Shown here: positions 24,499-32,788 of the stretch, piece by piece | How positions within the stretch are numbered: the stretch's first letter is position 1 | Layout of the letters: every line of letters begins with the position of its first letter | Assembly: GCA_963558965.1 (NCBI GenBank) | Contig: CAUWIT010000015.1 | Location: 1 to 53,677 of the forward strand | Direction: 5' to 3' | Source: Gallibacter sp963558965 | Lineage (GTDB): Bacteria > Bacillota > Clostridia > Peptostreptococcales > Anaerovoracaceae | DNA length: 53,677 nt | Notes under the pieces: model-generated | What the model saw: only the letters and a program-made list of their open reading frames with translations | What the model was told of the DNA's origin: nothing | Databases searched by the model: none | Program-made: the position numbers and the translations under genes

Positions 24499-25869
24499 CT
24501 ACTTTCCATAATATTTATCTAAGTATTCGTCATCAATACGTTTTAGCTCACTTCTCGGTAGGATTGATAATAGTTTCCAGCCTATATCTAGAGTTTCTTC
24601 TATAGATCTGTCATTGTCATATCCTTGTGATACGTATTCTTGTTCAAATGCTTCTGCAAATTTTGCATATATTAAGTCGATTTCTGTTAAAGCTGCTTCA
24701 CCTAGGATAACCATAAGTTCTTTTGCAGCTTTACCACGTGCATAAGCTGCAAATAGCTGGTTCATTGTGTTACTGTGATCCGCTCTTGTTTTGCCTTCGC
24801 CTATACCTTTGTCTTTTAGTCTTGACAATGATGGCAATACATCAATTGGTGGTTTTAGGCCTTTTCTGTATAAATCACGACTTAAAATAATCTGGCCTTC
24901 TGTAATATATCCTGTTAAGTCAGGTATTGGATGAGTTTTATCATCTTCAGGCATTGATAAAATAGGAATCATAGTGATACTTCCTTCTTTTCCAATCTGT
25001 CTACCTGCTCTTTCGTATAATGTTGCTAAGTCAGTATACATGTATCCTGGGTATCCTCTTCTACCTGGTACTTCCTTACGTGCTGCTGATACTTCACGAA
25101 GTGCATCTGCATAGTTAGTAATATCTGTAAGAATTACTAAAACGTGCATGTCTTTTTCAAAGGCAAGATACTCAGCACAAGTAAGTGCCATTCTTGGTGT
25201 AGCAATACGCTCAATAGCTGGGTCGTTTGCTAGATTTGTAAATAAAACTGTTCTATCTAAAGCTCCTGTTTCCTTGAAACTTTCAACAAAGAAGTTAGCC
25301 TCTTCAAAAGTGATACCTATAGCTGCAAATACTACGGCGAAGTTTTCGTCTTTTCCAAGTACTTTTGCCTGTTTAGCAATCTGAGCTGCCAAGTTTGCGT
25401 GAGGCAATCCAGACGCTGAGAAAATTGGAAGCTTTTGACCTCTTACTAGGGTATTAAGTCCATCGATTGCTGATACACCAGTCTGAATAAACTCTTCTGG
25501 ATATTTTCTACCTGCAGGGTTCATCGGTGTACCGTTTATATTTAATCTTTTTTCTGGCAGGATTTCTGGGCCGTCATCGATTGGCAATCCCAATCCGTTA
25601 AATACACGTCCTAGCATATCTTCACTTACGCCAAGTTCCATGCTTTTTCCTAAAAATCTAACTTTGCTGTTTGAAAGGTTGATACCTGTTGAAGCATCAA
25701 ATAGCTGTACTAGAGCATTTGAGCCATTTACTTCAAGTACCTTACATCTTCTAACTTCCCCATCGACTAATTCGATTTCGCCAAGTTCATCGTAAGTTAC
25801 ATTTTCAACTCCTTCTACAAGCATCAAAGGACCTGCGACTTCTTTTATAGTTCTATATTCTTTTGGCAT
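24499..25869 (-). CDS. ntpB: V-type ATPase subunit B (regulatory head subunit)
   Basis: Non-catalytic nucleotide-binding-fold subunit of the A3B3 hexamer. It has 456 residues and the family blocks MLGRVFNGLGLPID, GRKYPEEFIQTGVSAIDGLNTLVRGQKLPIFSASGLPHA and EVPGRRGYPGYMYTDLATLYERAGR. The P-loop is degenerate (SASGLPHA), as expected. The adjacent A gene ends one base before it. Confidence 0.97.
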   Translation of the reverse strand: MPKEYRTIKEVAGPLMLVEGVENVTYDELGEIELVDGEVRRCKVLEVNGSNALVQLFDASTGINLSNSKVRFLGKSMELGVSEDMLGRVFNGLGLPIDDGPEILPEKRLNINGTPMNPAGRKYPEEFIQTGVSAIDGLNTLVRGQKLPIFSASGLPHANLAAQIAKQAKVLGKDENFAVVFAAIGITFEEANFFVESFKETGALDRTVLFTNLANDPAIERIATPRMALTCAEYLAFEKDMHVLVILTDITNYADALREVSAARKEVPGRRGYPGYMYTDLATLYERAGRQIGKEGSITMIPILSMPEDDKTHPIPDLTGYITEGQIILSRDLYRKGLKPPIDVLPSLSRLKDKGIGEGKTRADHSNTMNQLFAAYARGKAAKELMVILGEAALTEIDLIYAKFAEAFEQEYVSQGYDNDRSIEETLDIGWKLLSILPRSELKRIDDEYLDKYYGK

Positions 25870-27639
25870 TTAGAAGTCCTCCTTTCTCATAGCTTCTTCT
25901 ATTTCTAAGTCTAACTGTTTATTGATTTTATCGAAGTTATCGTCTAACTCATCTTCGTGTACATATTTAAATCTACCAATTGCTTCTCTAACTGGCATAC
26001 TGATTAGATTGTTGATATGACATCCATCTGCTAAAGCTTTTACAGCTTTATTGTAGAATGACATTACTAGGTTCATCATCATATGTTGCTTCTTTAGGGA
26101 TGTATATGTATCTACATCGTGGAATGAGTTCTGATGCAAAAAGTCTTCTCTAATTGATCTTGCAGCTTCCATCTTCAAACGGTCTGAAGCTGATAACGCA
26201 TCCATACCAACCATTTTTACGATTTCTTCTAATTCTGCTTCTTCCTGCAACAATGTCATCATTTCCTGACGTTTATCCATCCAGTCAGGTGCAACTTCTT
26301 CGTTAAACCATTTTTCCATATCCTGTAAATATAGAGAATAACTTGTTAACCAGTTAATAGCTGGGAAGTGTCTCTTATATGCTAGATTACTATCTAATCC
26401 CCAGAATACTTTTACAATACGAAGTGTAGCCTGGGATACTGGTTCTGAAATATCTCCACCTGGAGGAGATACTGCACCGATTACAGATAGAGCACCTTCT
26501 CTACCTTCTGTTCCCAGTGAAATTACGTGACCTGCTCTTTCGTAGAACTGTGCAAGTCTTGAACCTAAGTACGCTGGATATCCTTCTTCACCTGGCATTT
26601 CTTCAAGACGACCTGACATTTCTCTAAGAGCTTCTGCCCATCTTGATGTTGAGTCAGCCATAAGTGCAACTGAATAACCCATATCTCTAAAATATTCAGC
26701 GATTGTAATACCTGTGTAAATTGATGCTTCTCTAGCTGCTACTGGCATATCTGAAGTATTTGCAATAAGTACTGTTCTTTCCATTAGAGATTCGCCTGTT
26801 TTAGGGTCTTTTAGCTCTGGAAATTCGTTAAGTACGTCTGTCATTTCATTGCCACGTTCGCCACAGCCAATGTATACTACTATATCTGCTTCTGCCCATT
26901 TTGCTAGCTGATGCTGTATAACTGTTTTACCTGATCCAAATGGTCCTGGTACTGCAGCTACACCGCCTTTAGCAATTGGGAAAAATGTATCTACTACTCT
27001 CTGACCAGTTACAAGTGGTTTTGTAGGTGCAAGTTTAGTTTTATATGGTTTGCCTTTTCTTACTGGCCAATACTGTACCATAGTTAGCTCTTTGTCACCA
27101 TCTTCTGTTTCAAGTACAGCTACTGTATCTCTAATAGTAAATTCTCCAGATTTTATTTCCTTTACTACACCTGATACATTAGGTGGCACCATAATCTTTT
27201 GCTGCACAACTATTGTTTCTTGTACTGTTCCTATAATATCTCCGCCATTTAATTTGTCGCCAACTTTAACTACTGGCTCAAATTTCCATAGCTTTTCTTC
27301 ATTTAGTGCAGGTACTTCAACACCTCTTTTTAGTGAATTGCCACCTGAAACTCTTATAATTTCATCTAAAGGTCTTTGAATACCGTCGTATATACTTGAG
27401 ATAAGTCCTGGTCCAAGTTCTACTGACAATGGTCTTTCTGTTGATTCTACTGGTTCTCCTGGACCTAGACCTGCTGTCTCTTCGTAAACCTGGATTGATG
27501 CTTCATCTCCATGCATTTCTATTATTTCACCTATAAGTCGCTGATTACTTACACGTACTACATCGTACATGTTTGCATCTCTCATGCCACTTGCTATAAC
27601 CAAAGGACCTGCAACTTTTTTTATAGTTCCTTTACTCAT
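25870..27639 (-). CDS. ntpA: V-type ATPase subunit A (catalytic)
   Basis: Catalytic ATPase subunit of 589 residues. The Walker A GPFGSGKT is at 232-239 and the catalytic GCGERGNEMTDVL follows. The bulge domain characteristic of V-type A subunits lies at about 110-200. ADSTSRWAEALREMSGRLEEMPGEEGYPAYL is the conserved core. Head stoichiometry with B is A3B3. Confidence 0.98.
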   Translation of the reverse strand: MSKGTIKKVAGPLVIASGMRDANMYDVVRVSNQRLIGEIIEMHGDEASIQVYEETAGLGPGEPVESTERPLSVELGPGLISSIYDGIQRPLDEIIRVSGGNSLKRGVEVPALNEEKLWKFEPVVKVGDKLNGGDIIGTVQETIVVQQKIMVPPNVSGVVKEIKSGEFTIRDTVAVLETEDGDKELTMVQYWPVRKGKPYKTKLAPTKPLVTGQRVVDTFFPIAKGGVAAVPGPFGSGKTVIQHQLAKWAEADIVVYIGCGERGNEMTDVLNEFPELKDPKTGESLMERTVLIANTSDMPVAAREASIYTGITIAEYFRDMGYSVALMADSTSRWAEALREMSGRLEEMPGEEGYPAYLGSRLAQFYERAGHVISLGTEGREGALSVIGAVSPPGGDISEPVSQATLRIVKVFWGLDSNLAYKRHFPAINWLTSYSLYLQDMEKWFNEEVAPDWMDKRQEMMTLLQEEAELEEIVKMVGMDALSASDRLKMEAARSIREDFLHQNSFHDVDTYTSLKKQHMMMNLVMSFYNKAVKALADGCHINNLISMPVREAIGRFKYVHEDELDDNFDKINKQLDLEIEEAMRKEDF

Positions 27640-27688
27640 TTTGGAAAATCACCTGCTTCCTAATAATTTCATATTTAACACTTGTCTA

Positions 27689-28009
27689 TTAATCTTCACC
27701 AAATAAGATATCTGAGCCAACTGCCTGCTCAACAGATTTTTTAACACCATCTACACCCATTCCATTGTTGCCGTAAGTGCCTGGTATAACTATTACTGCT
27801 GGCAAAACTTGCTTCTTTAGCTCTTCGATTTCCTTTGTCATTTCCTGTGCAAGTGCTTCTGTAATATAGACGATGCCATAATTATCGTCTACTAATTTTT
27901 TCAATGTTTTTTTAGCTGTTTCCGGTAAAGTTGTGGGATAAGTTTCCAGTCCCAGCGCCGAAAAGCCATATATACTTTCGTAGTCGCCAATTACTGCAAT
28001 TTTATACAT
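27689..28009 (-). CDS. ntpF: V-type ATPase subunit F
   Basis: Small central-stalk subunit of 106 residues that binds D and transmits rotation. MYKIAVIGDYESIYGFSALGL is the family start. It overlaps the C-subunit gene by 8 nt and lies between C and A, as in other bacterial operons. Confidence 0.93.
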   Translation of the reverse strand: MYKIAVIGDYESIYGFSALGLETYPTTLPETAKKTLKKLVDDNYGIVYITEALAQEMTKEIEELKKQVLPAVIVIPGTYGNNGMGVDGVKKSVEQAVGSDILFGED

Positions 28010-28973
28010 ATGTTTCCCTTACCCTTTCTCGAATATCCTCAACCGGTAATTCGCTTCTTTTACCCATAAGTATATTTCTCACAGATCTTATTTCAATTTC
28101 CCTGGCATAGATGTATGCAAATATTGGGCCTATTGAAAATGGATTTCTAAGCTGAGGTTTTACAAGCTCCATAATCCTATTGTCGCACCAGCATTCAAAC
28201 TGGGATAATGAGATTTTTAAGGCTTCTGCTCCTCCGCTGTAATCTGTTGTTTCTAAATATTCAATAATGGCTTCCTCGTTTGTAAGAGCTGCTTTTATTA
28301 GTTGTTCAACACTAATTGTGTCACACTCTGCCATAGCCATTCTCAAGAATTCTGCATTTTTTGCGGTTCTTTGTCCACGCACTGCTATTTTAATATCAGT
28401 TACTGCTACTGTTACCTCTGCATATTTCTTTATTATTTCATGTTCGCCACGCTCACCGGCGTTTTTAATTGACTCTAGACAGATTTTATCCATCATAGTG
28501 TCTATTAGCTGTCCATCACCAGTTCTAAGCAATGTCTCATATGCTTCTTCTGCAGGTCCTGATAAGAAATTTGGAAGTCTGTGCCAAGCTTTTTCTCTAA
28601 CGATTTCAAGAAGTTCTTCATCTGTATAAAATGAATTGTGTATATATACTTCTGGTGCAGTTGTATTTGATGCAACTCTCTTCATAGCAGCCTTTAGATT
28701 GTGATGTAAGTCTCTATAAGATAGCACATCTAATACTGACATATCGCTAACCATTTCACGTACTGTATCCCAAGTTTTATCTAGTTCATATACTAAAATG
28801 GTTTCTCCATCTTTTGCCTGCTGTCCATCTCCCCAGCCTTTTGACATAAGTAATTCAACTGTATCTTCTTCAGTTGGACAAGCCAAAAGCTGATTTATAT
28901 CTTCTTGATTTAGTAGAGAATTTTCAAGGGCTCTTATGCGTGCAACCGCGTATGTGTAGTCTTGTTTAGACAT
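28002..28973 (-). CDS. ntpC: V-type ATPase subunit C/d
   Basis: Funnel-shaped adapter between the central stalk and the membrane ring. The 323-residue protein has the family start YTYAVARIRALENSLL and the C-terminal YIYAREIEIRSVRNILMGKRS. It follows E by 26 nt and overlaps F. Confidence 0.94.
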   Translation of the reverse strand: MSKQDYTYAVARIRALENSLLNQEDINQLLACPTEEDTVELLMSKGWGDGQQAKDGETILVYELDKTWDTVREMVSDMSVLDVLSYRDLHHNLKAAMKRVASNTTAPEVYIHNSFYTDEELLEIVREKAWHRLPNFLSGPAEEAYETLLRTGDGQLIDTMMDKICLESIKNAGERGEHEIIKKYAEVTVAVTDIKIAVRGQRTAKNAEFLRMAMAECDTISVEQLIKAALTNEEAIIEYLETTDYSGGAEALKISLSQFECWCDNRIMELVKPQLRNPFSIGPIFAYIYAREIEIRSVRNILMGKRSELPVEDIRERVRETYV

Positions 28974-28999
28974 CTAACGCTCCTTTCCCTTGCCGCTAC

Positions 29000-29593
29000 T
29001 TAACCAAATAGCTTTTCATGAACAATATCTTGTAACATTTCTTTTTCAGATGCCATTAAAGCTTTAAAAGTACAATTTTCTTCGATGCCACCGTATATCA
29101 GGATAAATCCGCCTTCAAATTTGCCAGCCTCTTTTGATATAGCTAGGCTGCCTCCTTTTTTAGCTGCGATTTCTTCTATTTTTTCCTGATATCCCTTTGG
29201 TAGTCGAGCCAAATCTTTTTCGTTAAAAACTATTTCACCCTGCTTATCAAGTGCGTATTTTTCAATCATCTTACTTAATAGTTCAAAATATTTATCTTCA
29301 TCTAGCTCTATTAATTTTGTGTATGATTTTTCCAAAACTTCACTTATAAGATTTTGTTTTGTTTCCAATATTGCTCTTCTTCTCTTCTGTTCAGCTGCAA
29401 GTATTGCAAGGTTTTCATAATTTTTAACTTTTTGCTCTGACAACCTATTTATTTCATCTTCAATTTTTATAGCCTCTGATTTTGCTTTTTCTTCAATTTC
29501 ATCAGCTTGTTTTTTCGCATCTAATTCTATTGTTGCTTTTTTTTCATTTGCTTCTTCAAGGATCTGATCTATTATTTTTTCGATGCCTCTCAT
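29000..29593 (-). CDS. ntpE: V-type ATPase subunit E (peripheral stalk)
   Basis: Peripheral stalk subunit of 197 residues. The N-terminal half is a long charged helix (about residues 10-100) for the stalk coiled coil, and the C-terminal globular part ends in MASEKEMLQDIVHEKLFG. It pairs with the H/G-type subunit encoded at the operon start. Confidence 0.9.
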   Translation of the reverse strand: MRGIEKIIDQILEEANEKKATIELDAKKQADEIEEKAKSEAIKIEDEINRLSEQKVKNYENLAILAAEQKRRRAILETKQNLISEVLEKSYTKLIELDEDKYFELLSKMIEKYALDKQGEIVFNEKDLARLPKGYQEKIEEIAAKKGGSLAISKEAGKFEGGFILIYGGIEENCTFKALMASEKEMLQDIVHEKLFG

Positions 29594-29633
29594 GATGCTC
29601 TCCTTTTCATTTTCTAAATTATTCTTCTTAATA

Positions 29634-30104
29634 CTAAACTACTGCATTTACTGCTAAGAATGAAATTAGAAGTGCAAGGATGGCATATGTTTCTACCATT
29701 GCAGGGAAAAGCATAGCTTTACCAAACTGTTCTGGTCTCTTTGCTACAATACCAATTGCTGCTGCAGATGTTTTTCCCTGATAAATACCTGAAATAAGTC
29801 CTACAATACCAATTGGTAGACAAGCTGCCAATACTAATAATCCTGTTGCTGTTGAAATTGTTGCTGCTGTTCCACCTAGCAAACCAACTTTTGCAAGTGT
29901 AATAAATCCAATAATAAGACCGTAAAGTCCCTGTGTACCTGGAAGTAGCTGCATGATAAGTACTTTTACAAATTTACTTGGATCTTCAGTTACTACTCCT
30001 GATGCTGCCTGACCTGCTATACCTACTCCCATAGCTGATCCTGCTCCTGATAACAATACTGCGATAGCTGCTCCTAGTAAAGCAAAAACGATTCCTAATT
30101 CCAT
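29634..30104 (-). CDS. ntpK: V-type ATPase subunit K (rotor ring), Na+-type ligand set
   Basis: Rotor proteolipid of 156 residues with four membrane helices as two hairpins, the duplicated V-type form. Residues matching the Na+ ligands of Enterococcus hirae NtpK are all present: L54, T57 and Q58 in LLPGTQGLYG, Q109 in GIYQGKT, and E138 in MVETYAIL. The essential carboxylate is only in the second hairpin. The first has no equivalent acid. By family knowledge this predicts sodium rather than proton coupling, and a large ion-to-ATP economy suited to a pump. Confidence 0.95.
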   Translation of the reverse strand: MELGIVFALLGAAIAVLLSGAGSAMGVGIAGQAASGVVTEDPSKFVKVLIMQLLPGTQGLYGLIIGFITLAKVGLLGGTAATISTATGLLVLAACLPIGIVGLISGIYQGKTSAAAIGIVAKRPEQFGKAMLFPAMVETYAILALLISFLAVNAVV

Positions 30105-30106
30105 TA

Positions 30107-32122
30107 TTATTTCTCCTCTCCTATGTCAACATATTTTGTATCTGGCTTAAATGGGTTAAATGGTCTGCCTCCACCTTCGTAAAATTTACCGAAGAATTCT
30201 ACAAACTGCAAACGATTTGTGTGTACATATGCTCCAAGCATATTAATTGCCAAGTTAAATACGTGACCAATTACAAATATAATTACAAAGAATATAATTC
30301 CTATTACGCTGTTTCCCAGCATGCTTCCGATTTGGTTAAATACTGATGCTATTACTCCTGTTGCAAGTCCAAGTGCAAGTAGTCTAGAGTAAGATAGTAA
30401 ATCACTTAGCCAGCTTGTCAAGTTATACAAATCATAGGCTCCAAGTGCTAATCGTAAGCCTGGATTTTTCTTACTTCTCCCTGACATAACCAAAATGCCT
30501 ACAGCACCAAAGATTGCCATTCCTTTAGCAAAAAGTTCTAACCAGTGTGGGTATACAATCTTAAGCTGTGACAATGAGTAAAATAGCTCAGTTGGAAGTA
30601 ACATCATAATTAGGCCTGTTAACAAACAGTACCAGAGTACGACATCGCAGAAAAAGTCCATGTATTTTTTATCTCGTAAACTCATATATCCCTTTAGGGC
30701 AAGTCCTGTGTAAAGATGGATAATACCAAATAACATACAAAACATCATAAGTTTCATCGGTTCATCTAAAGGTGCAAACCAAAGTGGTTTTATTGCAACT
30801 TCTTTTCCGAAAAATGTTGATGATACTACATTTATCACATCTCCGAAATACCCTCCGAAGAGTATACCCCAAACCAGTGTGGATATACCACAATACATAA
30901 ACATTTTTATAGATTTTCTCATTGAGTCTTCCATGCGTTTATATTTTTTTAGTAAAAATCCGCATGCAACCCATATTATAAGTCCATATGCCGCATCTGC
31001 TAACATAAGTCCAAACAAAAAGATATAAAACCAGCCCATAATTCTTGATGGATCTATTTCTCCGTGCTTTGGCAATCCATAAGAACCGACTACACCTTCA
31101 ACTGACTCGCCTACGCCGCTGTTGCTTAATAGTACAGGTACATCCTCATCAGCCTCTGGTTCTTCAATATCGATATAGATATTAAACTGATTTTCTAACT
31201 TATCTTTGACTTTTGGACAATCTCTTGCTGGTATGTATCCACTTATAAAGAATGTCATTTCGCTTTGTGGAAACTTACTCATCATCTCAAGTTTTTTCGC
31301 TGTCATACGGTAGTAATCAGCTAAAATCTCGATGTTCTTCTTCTCTTTTGAAATTGCTTCAAGCCTTTTTACAAGTTCCTTATTTTGTTTTTCAAGGTCT
31401 TTGTTATGGTTTTCTAACTTTGTTTTTTCTTCCCTAGGCACACCTTTAAAAGTATTTGAAATCCTAGCAAATCCCAGTGTATGAAGTCCATTTTCTACCG
31501 ATTCTTCATACTCTCTTAAACAAACTGCAACTATGCAAGTTTGATATTTATCTTTATGTACGATTTGAACTTCTACTTCAGATAAATCTACCATATGAGC
31601 TCCTATACCGTCATAAATTTCTTCAACAGTATCTGTAGGCTCAATAGTGCCTATTAAAAAGGCTACCCTTTTTGTATGGCTAAATTCCATTGGCATATCC
31701 AGACCAAGCCATGGTTCCAACGTTTCTATAGAAACATTGTTTCTATCTGCAGTTACTCTATTTTCGATAATTTGCTTTTGAGTGTCTGTAATTTCAGTTG
31801 CCAATTTATAATACTTTTCTTCAGAAGCTACAATATCGTCAAACTTAGTTTTTCCAATTAACGCTTTGCCTTCTAAAGAAGCTAACATACCTTTTTTCTC
31901 TGGCACATATGTCTGTAAGGCTTCTAAAGCATTGTCAATGGCATGAGCTTTTCTGTCATAGTTCATTTTTTCTTCAAGTGTGTTGTAACTTTCAAGTCCG
32001 CTATCTTTAAACACTTGCGAATCAATTTCCATAACGCCTAACATTTGAAGTTTCTCAACTAATGCTTGCTGATCTTTTTTCATAGCACACATATTGAGTC
32101 TCTTCATGGCTAATACTGACAT
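30107..32122 (-). CDS. ntpI: V-type ATPase subunit I/a (stator membrane subunit)
   Basis: Membrane stator that forms the ion path next to the K ring and carries the N-terminal cytoplasmic arm. A coiled coil lies at about 210-270. The C-terminal half, from about 370, holds seven or eight membrane helices. It includes the conserved stretch LSDLLSYSRLLALGLATGVIA, which bears the essential arginine. I start it at the ATG at 32122 (671 residues), because AGGAGG lies six bases upstream. The longer frame begins with TTG next to the ribosome site. Confidence 0.95.
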   Translation of the reverse strand: MSVLAMKRLNMCAMKKDQQALVEKLQMLGVMEIDSQVFKDSGLESYNTLEEKMNYDRKAHAIDNALEALQTYVPEKKGMLASLEGKALIGKTKFDDIVASEEKYYKLATEITDTQKQIIENRVTADRNNVSIETLEPWLGLDMPMEFSHTKRVAFLIGTIEPTDTVEEIYDGIGAHMVDLSEVEVQIVHKDKYQTCIVAVCLREYEESVENGLHTLGFARISNTFKGVPREEKTKLENHNKDLEKQNKELVKRLEAISKEKKNIEILADYYRMTAKKLEMMSKFPQSEMTFFISGYIPARDCPKVKDKLENQFNIYIDIEEPEADEDVPVLLSNSGVGESVEGVVGSYGLPKHGEIDPSRIMGWFYIFLFGLMLADAAYGLIIWVACGFLLKKYKRMEDSMRKSIKMFMYCGISTLVWGILFGGYFGDVINVVSSTFFGKEVAIKPLWFAPLDEPMKLMMFCMLFGIIHLYTGLALKGYMSLRDKKYMDFFCDVVLWYCLLTGLIMMLLPTELFYSLSQLKIVYPHWLELFAKGMAIFGAVGILVMSGRSKKNPGLRLALGAYDLYNLTSWLSDLLSYSRLLALGLATGVIASVFNQIGSMLGNSVIGIIFFVIIFVIGHVFNLAINMLGAYVHTNRLQFVEFFGKFYEGGGRPFNPFKPDTKYVDIGEEK

Positions 32123-32154
32123 AACCAACCTCCTTTCTTAGTTGTGCCTTTTAT

Positions 32155-32463
32155 TTAGTAAAAACTAGATATAACCGCCTCTATTGCCTTTGCTTCATTT
32201 GCAACTGCTTCTTTTTTTATAGCTGCGATTTCTTCTTCAATCTGTTTATTTACAGCTCCTTCCTTTTCTTCATACTCAAACTGTTTTTGAGCGAGCATTT
32301 GTTCTCCATGTGCTAAAGCATTTTTACGACTATCTTCTTTAATTGTTTCGCCGTTAATCTTAGCGTTTTCAATTAAAGAAATACTGGATTTTTCAGCTTC
32401 TTTTATTATTTCTGAAGCTTTTGTTTCAGCATCTTGTACTTTAACAATCATCTCCTGAACCAT
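32155..32463 (-). CDS. ntpH: V-type ATPase subunit G/H-like (peripheral stalk)
   Basis: A 102-residue protein that is almost entirely charged helix (MIVKVQDAETKASEIIKEAEKSS), consistent with the partner of subunit E in the peripheral stalk. It is the first gene of the ATPase operon. Such proteins are low in sequence information, so the call leans on position and length. Confidence 0.85.
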   Translation of the reverse strand: MVQEMIVKVQDAETKASEIIKEAEKSSISLIENAKINGETIKEDSRKNALAHGEQMLAQKQFEYEEKEGAVNKQIEEEIAAIKKEAVANEAKAIEAVISSFY

Positions 32464-32515
32464 ACCATCACCATCCTCTAAATTTATATTTGTTTATTCC
32501 TTTCGAAATTTTCTG

Positions 32516-32547
32516 TTAACTCTATCATAACATAAATACTGAGTTAA
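32516..32547 (-). promoter_or_regulatory. V-ATPase operon promoter with flanking inverted repeat
   Basis: On the minus strand TGTTATGAT is an extended -10 (TATGAT at 32524-32529); the -35 is weak. An inverted repeat with 7-bp arms, TTAACTC and GAGTTAA, at 32516-32522 and 32541-32547 brackets the -10 and could be an operator. The transcript leader before ntpH is about 55 nt. Confidence 0.45.
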
Positions 32548-32721
32548 TACATTTCATTTACCCAATAAATCACGTTTTTTAACATGAAAAATATCTATAA
32601 ATTTTAAAATTTTTTGCATAAATTTCAATAAAACCTTTTAAATTTCAACGATTAATATTTTCAAAAACAAACATTTCTTCCATTTTTTATATCTTTTGTA
32701 TATAAGTTGATATAAATGTAT
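32548..32721. other. AT-rich spacer without recognisable feature
   Basis: Part of the 325-nt gap between ntpH and ileS. Besides the ileS terminator on one side and the ATPase promoter on the other I find no sustained frame, strong hairpin or good promoter. It may contain an upstream AT element for the ATPase promoter. Confidence 0.5.
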
Positions 32722-32755
32722 AAAAAAGACACCACCAAAATCAATTAGTGATGCC
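32722..32755 (-). terminator. Terminator of ileS
   Basis: Minus-strand 8-bp stem GGCATCAC with GTGGTGTC (two G-T pairs) and a 12-nt loop, followed by six T, 33 nt after the ileS stop. Confidence 0.75.
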
Positions 32756-32788
32756 TCCTTATTAATAAGTTATTTAGCTGTATTTAAT

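Noticed and set aside
32548..32721. A 12-codon frame on the minus strand (MEEMFVFENINR)
   Set aside because: Too short, no ribosome site, and composition like the surrounding AT-rich spacer.
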